Below, piece by piece: positions 1-5,528 of a stretch of 5,528 bases of DNA (the stretch's first letter is position 1; the number at the start of each line of letters is the position of its first letter). The translations under genes and the position numbers were made by a program. The notes beneath the pieces were generated by a model. It ran no database searches and was not told the origin of the DNA. It saw nothing but the letters and a program-made list of their open reading frames with translations. The DNA comes from Lachnospiraceae bacterium (GTDB lineage Bacteria; Bacillota; Clostridia; Lachnospirales; Lachnospiraceae), in contig JAFUUM010000125.1 in the NCBI GenBank assembly GCA_017477805.1, positions 1 through 5,528 of the forward strand, read 5' to 3'.

Positions 1-564
1 AAGAAGATGATCGAAGTAGCTTCTTCTCCCGCTTACAAGAACGGTTCTTCCGCCGGTGACGCTGTTGACTATGCAGCAATCATCGATGGTGTTTGGGATG
101 TAGATACCGTTAAGGCTGCTCTTGGTGACAACTACGCTTGCGCTAAGCTGCCTACCTTCACCGGTTCCGATGGAAAGACCTATCAGATGAGCGGCTTCAA
201 CGGCTGCAAACTGCTGGGTGTTAAGCCTCAGGACGATGAGAACAAACTGGCTGTATGTGATGCACTGGCTATGTACCTGACCAGCGAAGAAGTTCAGCTT
301 GCTCGTTTCAACGCAGTAGGTTGGGGCCCTTCTAACCTGAAGGCTCAGGCTGATGATGCTGTTAAGAATAACGAAGCTCTGTCCGCTCTGCTGGAGCAGT
401 TCGCTTACACCATTCCTCAGGGTCAGTACCCCGGCGATTACTGGAGCACCGCTGATGGCCTTCGTGATGACGTGATCGGTGGATCCCTGAACGGTGCCAG
501 CGATGATGACCTGAAGAACAAACTGGCAGCTCTCCAGGAGACACTGGAAGGACTTGCAAAATAA
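1..564 (+). CDS. Sugar ABC transporter substrate-binding protein, MalE-like (C-terminal part; 5' end outside window)
   Basis: The reading frame is open from the first base and ends at TAA 562-564, giving 187 residues of the C-terminal half of a family 1 extracellular solute-binding protein. The ATG at 7 is an internal methionine, since the frame continues upstream through AAG AAG. MalE-type hallmarks, numbered from the first visible codon, are: the IIDGVW strand near 27-32, followed by a predicted helix and a KLPTF segment; the YLTSEEVQLARF helix near 92-103, matching the 'YLLTDEG' region of maltose-binding proteins; a G-W-G-P-S-N turn; and the IPQGQYPGDYW segment near 138-148, where the family has 'MPNIPQMSAFW'. 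In Gram-positive bacteria such proteins are lipoproteins on the outer face of the membrane that deliver sugar to the permeases; the lipobox would lie upstream and is not seen. Two permease genes follow. Codon use is strongly biased (GCT, GGT, AAC, CTG; both arginines CGT), suggesting high expression. The exact sugar cannot be read from this fragment. Confidence 0.9.
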   Translation, partial: KKMIEVASSPAYKNGSSAGDAVDYAAIIDGVWDVDTVKAALGDNYACAKLPTFTGSDGKTYQMSGFNGCKLLGVKPQDDENKLAVCDALAMYLTSEEVQLARFNAVGWGPSNLKAQADDAVKNNEALSALLEQFAYTIPQGQYPGDYWSTADGLRDDVIGGSLNGASDDDLKNKLAALQETLEGLAK

Positions 565-608
565 TCGGAAAAGCTAAGCGAAACCGATAATCCCATAATC
601 AAACAATC

Positions 609-642
609 ATCCGGCAGGAGGTTTGCCTTCTGCCGGATTTTT
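609..642 (+). terminator. Rho-independent terminator or attenuator after the binding-protein gene
   Basis: The arms 609-621 (ATCCGGCAGGAGG) and 626-638 (CCTTCTGCCGGAT) pair over 13 positions with a single G-U wobble. They enclose the 4-base loop TTTG, and a run of five T residues (638-642) follows at once. This is the standard form of an intrinsic terminator. It sits 45 bases after the binding-protein stop and before the permease genes, with no convincing promoter following it. It is therefore more likely a partial terminator or 3'-end stabiliser that lets some transcripts run on into the permeases. That arrangement is well known between malE-type and malF-type genes. Confidence 0.85.
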
Positions 643-656
643 ACAAGTGGTAAAAA
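638..656. repeat. Short perfect inverted repeat overlapping the terminator T run
   Basis: TTTTTAC (638-644) and GTAAAAA (650-656) are perfect reverse complements separated by AAGTG. The left arm is the T run of the preceding terminator. The element is AT-rich and lacks the central CG typical of LacI-family operators. It could be an additional RNA stem in read-through transcripts, a protein-binding site, or chance in an AT-rich spacer. Confidence 0.4.
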
Positions 657-676
657 AACAAGACGAAGAAACAGGC

Positions 677-682
677 AGGAGG
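677..682 (+). promoter_or_regulatory. Ribosome binding site that favours the second ATG of the MalF-like permease
   Basis: A full AGGAGG lies at 677-682. Only 2 bases separate it from the ATG at 685, which is too close for normal initiation. The in-frame ATG at 691 has an 8-base spacer, close to optimal. The start at 691 is therefore preferred, shortening the protein by two residues (Met-Gly). Confidence 0.75.
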
Positions 683-690
683 AGATGGGT

Positions 691-2085
691 ATGGCTGATT
701 CGTCCACAAAAAAGAAAAATCCGGTGGGTGCATTTTTCGGCGCGCTGGGAAACAACATCAAGGATATCGGTGTAACATTTGCAGAGGGGGATTGGAAGAC
801 CAGGGTCTCTTATGTGATCATGGGCTTCGGACCGTTGGCGAGAGGACAGTTCCTTCGCGGCGGTATGTATTTGATCTTACAAGGCTTATTTATCTGGTAT
901 ATGATCTCATTCGGTGCTCCGTATCTGTCCAAGTTCAGTACACTGGGTACCGTGGAGACATCCAAAGTGGGGCGTAAGACCGTATACGGGGATCACTCGT
1001 TCCTGATCCTGTTGTTTGGTCTTTTGACCCTGGTCTTTATTGCCTTTTTGATCTTCCTGTGGCGCATGAACGTGCAGGAGAATCGAAAAGAAGAACTGAT
1101 CCTCCGGGCAGGAAAGCATCTTCCCGGAAACAAAGCGGATTTCCATTCGTTGCTTGACTCCAATTTTGACAAAACGCTGCTTGCGCTGCCCGTGGCCGGT
1201 ATCTTTATGTTCACGGTGCTGCCGATCATCTTCATGATATGCGTGGCATTTACCAACTACGATGCCACACACCAGGCCCCTTCAAAGCTCTTTACCTGGG
1301 TGGGCCTGGAGAACTTTAAGAACCTGTTTTCCTTTGCATCCGGCGGTTTCGGAAGCACCTTTATCCATGTTCTGATCTGGACCCTTGTCTGGGCACTGCT
1401 TGCTACCTTTATTGATTACTTCCTGGGTATCGCAGTAGCTATGCTGATCAATAAGAAGGGTATCCGCTTCAAAAAGATGTGGCGTACGATCCTGGTCATG
1501 ACCATTGCAGTCCCCCAGTTTGTCAGCCTTCTGTATGTATCCAAATTATTTGATGCAGCAGGTCTGATCAACGGTACGCTGATGAAACTCGGATGGATCA
1601 AATCCGCCATTCCTTTCTGGACAGATCCTACCCTTGCGAAGATCACCATCGTTGTGGTGAACATCTGGATCGGTATTCCGTATCTGATGCTGATGGCTAC
1701 GGGACTTTTGATGAACATCCCCGAAGACCTGTACGAAAGTGCGAGGATCGACGGCGCCAGTCCCTGGCAGATGTTCAAGAGCATTACCATGCCCTATATG
1801 CTTTTTGTAACAGGACCTTATCTGCTGACCTCCTATACCGGAAACCTGAATAACTTCAACGTCATCTACCTGCTCAGCGGAGGCGGACCCAAGTCTCTGT
1901 CCTACGCCGGAGGTGCCGGTGCAACGGACCTCCTGGTGACATGGCTGTATAAGATGACCATCAATGACACCAACTACAAGATGGCAGCTTGTATCGGTAT
2001 TATGGTATTCCTTGTAACTGCGGTGGTTTCTCTGGTTGTTTATCAGATGTTACCTTCTGTAAAAGATGAGGAGGGCTTCCAATAA
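691..2085 (+). CDS. Sugar ABC transporter permease, MalF/MalC-type
   Basis: This 464-residue integral membrane protein is one half of the translocation channel of a maltose-type carbohydrate importer. The N-terminal 30 residues are soluble and lysine-rich. Hydrophobic segments lie near 57-75, 103-125, 163-187, 224-252, 267-285, 318-340, 368-381 and 431-452. Helices before the core permease and a loop between them (about 126-160) place it with long Gram-positive MalC proteins (about 430 residues) and E. coli MalF (514), not with short MsmF-type permeases (about 290). The cytoplasmic EAA loop is visible from 349: E-S-A-R-I-D-G-A-S, then I-T-M-P near 365-368. This is where the ATPase docks; the usual second residue Ala is Ser here. 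The upstream gap holds a hairpin and a strong ribosome binding site. The 3' end overlaps the next permease by one base (TAATG), implying translational coupling and 1:1 output. Family assignment is secure. The substrate is inferred only from the neighbouring glycosidase. A start at 685 (466 residues) is the alternative. Confidence 0.93.
   Translation: MADSSTKKKNPVGAFFGALGNNIKDIGVTFAEGDWKTRVSYVIMGFGPLARGQFLRGGMYLILQGLFIWYMISFGAPYLSKFSTLGTVETSKVGRKTVYGDHSFLILLFGLLTLVFIAFLIFLWRMNVQENRKEELILRAGKHLPGNKADFHSLLDSNFDKTLLALPVAGIFMFTVLPIIFMICVAFTNYDATHQAPSKLFTWVGLENFKNLFSFASGGFGSTFIHVLIWTLVWALLATFIDYFLGIAVAMLINKKGIRFKKMWRTILVMTIAVPQFVSLLYVSKLFDAAGLINGTLMKLGWIKSAIPFWTDPTLAKITIVVVNIWIGIPYLMLMATGLLMNIPEDLYESARIDGASPWQMFKSITMPYMLFVTGPYLLTSYTGNLNNFNVIYLLSGGGPKSLSYAGGAGATDLLVTWLYKMTINDTNYKMAACIGIMVFLVTAVVSLVVYQMLPSVKDEEGFQ
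2069..2074 (+). promoter_or_regulatory. Ribosome binding site of the MalG-like permease, inside the upstream gene
   Basis: AGGAGG lies within the last codons of the MalF-like gene, 10 bases before the ATG at 2085. The TAATG stop/start overlap and this internal site together indicate coupled translation of the two permease halves. Confidence 0.75.
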
Positions 2086-2960
2086 TGAATAAATACGCAT
2101 CCATGAAAAGAAAACGGTTTATCGGTAACCTGTTATCCTATATCTTACTGATCCTCATCAGTCTTATCTGGCTGTTTCCGTTTTTCGGACTGCTGATGGG
2201 AAGTTTCAGATCTTATGATCCTGCGGTGGAATACGGCGGTATCGTAAGCTACGTGATCCCCAAGACATTCTCACTGGATAATTACCGGTTTGTTCTTGGC
2301 GGCACCACAAACTATTTAAGATGGTACGGAAACACCCTGATCATTGCCTTCTTTGTGGCAATCTTCCAGACCATAATCGTGCTCTGCGTAAGTTATGCCC
2401 TGAGCCGTATGCGTTTTCGCGGAAGAACGGCGCTGATGCGTTTTTGGCTGGTCCTGGGAATGTTCCCCGGCTTCCTCACCATGATCTGTCTGTATTTCCT
2501 GCTGAAGCAGATGGGACTTACCCAGGCAGGCGCTGTCCCCGGATTGATCCTGGTGTCCGTAGCCAGCTCCGGTATGGGTTATTACGTATGTAAGGGATAC
2601 TTTGACACGATCCCCAAGGCACTGGATGAAGCTGCCCGGATCGATGGAGCATCCAGAGCAAGAGTTTTCTTGACCATGACCATTCCCATGTCCAAACCCA
2701 TTATCATTTATGCAGCTCTTTGTGCATTTATGGGTCCCTGGTGTGATTATGTTTTTGCATCCTATATCGCATTCGGACATGATGAGAGTTATAATGTTGC
2801 GGTTTCCATGTATCGCTGGATGAACACCGGCGATTACCAGGGTTATTTCACAAGGTTCTGCGCAGGCGGTATCCTCGTGGCAATCCCCATTACGTTATTG
2901 TTTATGGCACTCCAGCGTTACTACGTGGAAGGTGTTACCGGTGGTGCCGTGAAGGGATAA
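2085..2960 (+). CDS. Sugar ABC transporter permease, MalG/MsmG-type
   Basis: This 291-residue protein is the second channel half, a membrane partner of the MalF-like protein. Six hydrophobic segments are visible near 16-40, 81-106, 120-140, 147-167, 204-228 and 258-278, the normal count and length for the MalG family. The EAA loop is canonical: D-E-A-A-R-I-D-G-A-S starting at 181, followed by T-I-P near 199-201. The C-terminus, Y-Y-V-E-G-V-T-G-G-A-V-K-G, is the conserved tail of carbohydrate permeases of the MalG/MsmG/GanQ group; in MalG the equivalent tail reaches into the transport cavity. The ATG overlaps the upstream stop by one base and is served by AGGAGG at 2069-2074. The stop is 6 bases before the LacI-type gene, so transport and regulation genes are on one message. 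No ATPase gene follows. The family call is firm; the transported sugar is not determined. Confidence 0.94.
   Translation: MNKYASMKRKRFIGNLLSYILLILISLIWLFPFFGLLMGSFRSYDPAVEYGGIVSYVIPKTFSLDNYRFVLGGTTNYLRWYGNTLIIAFFVAIFQTIIVLCVSYALSRMRFRGRTALMRFWLVLGMFPGFLTMICLYFLLKQMGLTQAGAVPGLILVSVASSGMGYYVCKGYFDTIPKALDEAARIDGASRARVFLTMTIPMSKPIIIYAALCAFMGPWCDYVFASYIAFGHDESYNVAVSMYRWMNTGDYQGYFTRFCAGGILVAIPITLLFMALQRYYVEGVTGGAVKG
2951..2957 (+). promoter_or_regulatory. Ribosome binding site of the LacI-family gene
   Basis: GAAGGGA sits in the last codons of the upstream permease, 9 bases before the ATG at 2967. A second weak match, AAGGA at 2959-2963, is only 3 bases from the ATG and so less suitable. The regulator gene therefore appears to be translated from an average-strength site embedded in the permease gene. 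Confidence 0.5.
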
Positions 2961-2966
2961 GGAATT

Positions 2967-3962
2967 ATGAACAGCCGTATCACCATCGACGATGTGGCAC
3001 AGGCTCTCGGCGTTTCCAAAACCACGGTTTCCAGAGCGATCTCCGGAAAAGGCCGTGTGGGTAAGGAAACAAAAGAGCGTATCCTGCAATATATCGAACA
3101 GAACAATTACAAACCCAGTGTCATGGCACAGGGCCTGGCCAGGAGTAAAACCTTCAATATCGGTGTGATCTGGCCGGGGGATTTCGAAGCGGTGGACCTG
3201 CCCTTTTTCCAGAAATGCATGGTGGGCATGAGCGAGACCGTTTCCATGAAAGGGTATGATATCCTTGTGTCCATGATCATGGGAAATGATATTTCGGGCC
3301 TGAAGAGGATCGTGGATAACCGGAAAGTGGATGGCGTCATCCTTACCCGGACACTGGTAAAGGACAGACCCGCGGAATACTTAAAGAAGTCCGGTATCCC
3401 CTTTGTGACCATCGGGACCTGCGATGATCCCGAGATCGTTCAGGTGGACAACGATAACTTTGAGGCTTGCAGAGAGATGACATCCATCCTCATCGGGAAG
3501 GGAATGCGCCGTCTGGCACTTCTCGGAGGATCCAGCGATCATGTCATCACGAAGACCAGACTTCAGGGTTTCCGGGAAGGCTATCTGGAAAACGGCACGA
3601 ATGCCGAGGAAAGTCTGATCTATCTGGACGTGGACAATGACTTAAAGATCGCCTCCGTCATCGGCGAGGTGATCAGGAGCGGAGCGGATGGCCTTGTGTG
3701 TATGGATGATGCCCTTGCGGGAAAGGTGATCCGGAAGTGCAAGAGCGAGCATATCCATATCCCCAAGGATCTGAAACTGGCTTCTTTCTATAACAGTACC
3801 CTTCTGGAAAACATGTCCCCCGGGGTCACCAGTGTAAGTTTTAACGAGCGGAAACTGGGGAGTGCCGTGGCAGGAACCCTCATTGATCTCATCGAGGGAC
3901 GAAAGGCGGAAAGCCGAAAATTGAAGAACTACGAAGTGGTACTGAAGGAAAGTACGAAATAA
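2967..3962 (+). CDS. LacI-family transcriptional regulator
   Basis: This 331-residue protein has the full LacI/GalR layout. The N-terminal helix-turn-helix spans about 5-26 (I-T-I-D-D-V-A, then G-V-S-K-T-T-V-S-R-A-I-S). The recognition helix is near 17-25, with Lys18, Thr19 and Arg23 as probable base contacts. The hinge helix is near 51-59 and keeps Ala54 and Leu57, the leucine that in family members wedges into the central CG of the operator. A periplasmic-binding-protein-like sensor domain follows from Asn64-Ile65-Gly66-Val67. Arg198 (R-L-Q-G) aligns with the inducer-contacting Arg197 of E. coli LacI. M-D-D at 246-248 stands where many members have A-N-D. The C-terminal K-L-G-S-A-V-A-G block is typical. 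It lies 6 bases after the permease genes and 21 bases before the glycosidase, so it is co-transcribed and probably autoregulated. It is most likely a sugar-relieved repressor of this operon. The effector is unknown, and no convincing operator is seen in the window; it would be expected upstream of the binding-protein gene. Confidence 0.95.
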   Translation: MNSRITIDDVAQALGVSKTTVSRAISGKGRVGKETKERILQYIEQNNYKPSVMAQGLARSKTFNIGVIWPGDFEAVDLPFFQKCMVGMSETVSMKGYDILVSMIMGNDISGLKRIVDNRKVDGVILTRTLVKDRPAEYLKKSGIPFVTIGTCDDPEIVQVDNDNFEACREMTSILIGKGMRRLALLGGSSDHVITKTRLQGFREGYLENGTNAEESLIYLDVDNDLKIASVIGEVIRSGADGLVCMDDALAGKVIRKCKSEHIHIPKDLKLASFYNSTLLENMSPGVTSVSFNERKLGSAVAGTLIDLIEGRKAESRKLKNYEVVLKESTK

Positions 3963-3973
3963 GGAAGATTAAC

Positions 3974-3978
3974 GGGAG
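3974..3978 (+). promoter_or_regulatory. Ribosome binding site of the GH35 glycosidase
   Basis: GGGAG precedes the ATG at 3984 by 5 bases, within the 21-base gap after the regulator gene. It is weaker than the AGGAGG sites of the permeases. An AAGGAAG at 3961-3967 lies too far upstream to be the main site. The protein that follows aligns with the GH35 N-terminus from about residue 16, which supports this start. Confidence 0.55.
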
Positions 3979-3983
3979 ATAGA

Positions 3984-5528
3984 ATGAAGATAACAAAAGA
4001 TTCGGTGATCGGGTTTAATCCGAGATATATGACTGTGAACGGAGAACCCTGGTTTCCGATCATGGGAGAAATGCATTACAGTAGATACCCCCATCAGGAC
4101 TGGCTGAAGGAATGCCTGAAGATGAAGGCCGGCGGCGTGGATGTTCTCTCCTGTTATGTGATCTGGATCCATCACGAGGAGCTTGAAGGACAGTTTGATT
4201 TTACCGGGGATAGGGATGTAAGAGCATTTCTTGGCGCGGTACAACAGGCGGGACTTAGCTGCATCCTTCGGATCGGTCCCTGGGCCCATGGAGAAGCAAG
4301 AAACGGGGGTTTCCCCGACTGGCTCCTTGAAAAAGCAAAAAAAGAAGGATTTGAACTTCGGGCGGATAACGAAGCATATCTGTCCTGTGTCAGAGTTTTA
4401 TATCAGAAGATCTACGAACAGGTAAAAGGACTCCTTCACAAAGACGGAGGCCCCGTGATCGGTGTTCAGATCGAAAATGAATACGGTCACTGCGGCGGTT
4501 TTGGCGGAGACAAGGGCGAGCAGCATATGAGAACCCTGCTGGCCATGGCGAAAGACGCAGGATTTGACGTACCGGTCTATACGGCAACCGGTTGGGGCGG
4601 TGCCGTTACCGGAGGAATGCTCCCTGTCATGGGAGGATATTGCGAAGCACCCTGGGATCAGCGGATCACCGAGATCGAACCCACCGGAAACTATGTTTTT
4701 ACTCCAGAACGGAACGATCACAACATCGGATCCGATCATGGATTTGGTGCAGGCATTACCTTTGATATGACGAAATTCCCGTATCTGACGGCGGAACTCG
4801 GCGGCGGACTCCAGGTCACCAAACACAGACGTCCCATCGCCTCCGGTGTGGATACCGGGATCATGAGCATGGTGAAACTGGGAAGCGGTGTCAATCTTTT
4901 GGGATACTATATGTATCACGGCGGTTCCAATCCAAAAGGAAAGAAGACAACCCTTCAGGAATCAAGAAACACCGGGTATCCCAACGATGTTCCCGTGATC
5001 TCTTACGATTTCAATGCGCCCTTAAAAGAGTACGGGCAGTTTACGGACACCTACAGACAGATCCGCAGACTTTCCCTGTTTGTCCACGATTTTGAAAAGG
5101 ATCTTTGCCGCATGGAATATGCGGCACAGCCCGGCAATCCGGACAAACCCACGGATTTCGAAAGCCTCAGGACTTCCGTCCGCTATCTGGAAGAAGAAAA
5201 CGACGGTGAAAAGGTAGCCAGAGGATTCCTATTCGTCAACAATTATCAGAGAAGATACAAGATGGCCGCGCATAAAGCGGTTGAATTAAAAGCCTATGGG
5301 GCTGATGGCAGCACGGTCCTTGCAACCTACAGACCCCGGAATATTGAAAACGGAGATGCATTCTTTTATCCCTTTAATATGAAAGTGGGCAAAGCGCTTC
5401 TTCGATCGGCGCTGGCTACTCCGCTCTGCATCCTTCGTGGAGCAGGAAATGACGGCGGGGACGCTTATGTGTTCTATACTCATAAAGGAGTTCAGCCATC
5501 TTACGAGATCGAGGGTGACCTTGGAAAA
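3984..5528 (+). CDS. Glycoside hydrolase family 35 protein, probable beta-galactosidase (3' end outside window)
   Basis: An open frame of exactly 515 codons runs off the window end; GH35 proteins usually have 600-800 residues, so the C-terminal beta domains are missing. GH35 enzymes are retaining, clan GH-A exo-glycosidases that remove terminal beta-galactose. Landmarks in order are: V-N-G-E-P-W then G-E-M-H-Y-S-R at 18-34 (family 'G-E-I-H-Y-x-R'); G-P-W-A-H-G-E at 98-104 and G-G-F-P-D-W-L at 108-114 (family 'GPYICAEW...GG.P.WL'); Q-I-E-N-E-Y-G with Glu166 after Asn165 as predicted acid/base; L-T-A-E-L-G-G-G with Glu271 as predicted nucleophile; Y-Y-M-Y-H-G-G-S-N at 308-316 (family 'YM.HGGTNFG'); and S-Y-D-F-N-A-P-L-K-E-Y-G at 340-351, closing the barrel. 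A second domain starts near 360. No signal peptide or membrane segment is present, so it should act in the cytoplasm on imported sugar. The nucleophile segment differs from the classic 'TE-Y/N-W-x-G-W', so specificity for something other than lactose-type beta-galactosides is possible. Confidence 0.9.
   Translation, partial: MKITKDSVIGFNPRYMTVNGEPWFPIMGEMHYSRYPHQDWLKECLKMKAGGVDVLSCYVIWIHHEELEGQFDFTGDRDVRAFLGAVQQAGLSCILRIGPWAHGEARNGGFPDWLLEKAKKEGFELRADNEAYLSCVRVLYQKIYEQVKGLLHKDGGPVIGVQIENEYGHCGGFGGDKGEQHMRTLLAMAKDAGFDVPVYTATGWGGAVTGGMLPVMGGYCEAPWDQRITEIEPTGNYVFTPERNDHNIGSDHGFGAGITFDMTKFPYLTAELGGGLQVTKHRRPIASGVDTGIMSMVKLGSGVNLLGYYMYHGGSNPKGKKTTLQESRNTGYPNDVPVISYDFNAPLKEYGQFTDTYRQIRRLSLFVHDFEKDLCRMEYAAQPGNPDKPTDFESLRTSVRYLEEENDGEKVARGFLFVNNYQRRYKMAAHKAVELKAYGADGSTVLATYRPRNIENGDAFFYPFNMKVGKALLRSALATPLCILRGAGNDGGDAYVFYTHKGVQPSYEIEGDLGK

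Noticed and set aside
7..9. ATG at 7 as a gene start for the binding protein
   Set aside because: The frame continues upstream to the window edge, there is no ribosome binding site, and the encoded part corresponds to the C-terminal half of the family.
561..591. Imperfect inverted repeat ATAATCGG ... CCGATAAT (7 of 8 pairs, 15-base spacer)
   Set aside because: It overlaps the binding-protein stop codon, has a long spacer and no central CG, and is short enough to be chance; too weak to call an operator or a stem.
586..599. Possible -10 boxes GATAAT and CATAAT before the permease genes
   Set aside because: No TTGACA-like box lies at 16-18 bases upstream (the nearest TTGCAA at 554-559 is far too distant), and both boxes lie upstream of the terminator hairpin, so they would not bypass it.
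438..761. 107-codon minus-strand frame crossing the intergenic gap
   Set aside because: It overlaps the end of the binding-protein gene, the terminator hairpin and the permease start; nothing in its translation looks like a protein family.
2316..2780. 154-codon open frame on the minus strand
   Set aside because: It is antisense to the MalG-like permease; its His/Gly/Gln/Asp-rich composition is what the complement of membrane-protein codons gives, and no supporting ribosome binding site or context is seen.
4398..4919. 173-codon open frame on the minus strand
   Set aside because: It lies entirely inside the GH35 gene, opposite its catalytic barrel; its translation shows no recognisable domain, and the plus-strand frame carries all the conserved motifs.

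Overview
The window holds part of a carbohydrate-utilisation operon. All five genes are on the + strand, and both end genes are cut by the window edges. Gene order is: 3' end of an ABC-transporter sugar-binding protein, a MalF/MalC-type permease, a MalG/MsmG-type permease, a LacI-family regulator, and the first 515 codons of a family GH35 glycosidase (beta-galactosidase family). The organism is most likely a low-to-moderate GC Firmicute of the class Clostridia, with Lachnospiraceae as a reasonable guess. This rests on strong AGGAGG-type ribosome binding sites, mixed codon use, gene style and a MalEFG set with no adjacent ATPase. Nothing in the window fixes the genus.

Layout: 1-564 is the end of the binding protein. 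565-690 is the only real intergenic gap; it carries a GC-rich hairpin followed by a T run (609-642) and the ribosome binding site of the first permease. 691-2085 and 2085-2960 are the two permeases, joined by a one-base TAATG overlap. The LacI-type gene (2967-3962) starts 6 bases after the second permease, and the glycosidase (3984-5528, running off the end) starts 21 bases after the regulator. From 691 onward no gap is long enough for an obvious independent promoter, so the four downstream genes look like one transcription unit, probably fed by read-through from the binding-protein gene.

Proposed working model (inference): the surface-anchored binding protein captures a galactoside or another short beta-linked oligosaccharide. 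The permease pair imports it, powered by an ATPase encoded elsewhere. The cytoplasmic GH35 enzyme, which shows no signal peptide, splits it, and the LacI protein senses the sugar and represses the operon. The hairpin after the binding-protein gene probably sets the ratio of binding protein to permease. That fits the much more uniform codon use of the binding-protein fragment.

I see no RNA genes, mobile elements, CRISPR arrays, phage genes or unexplained long ORFs. The window is a well-organised but conventional sugar locus. Its more interesting points are the divergent nucleophile region of the GH35 enzyme, the attenuating hairpin, and the regulator placed between transport and hydrolase genes.
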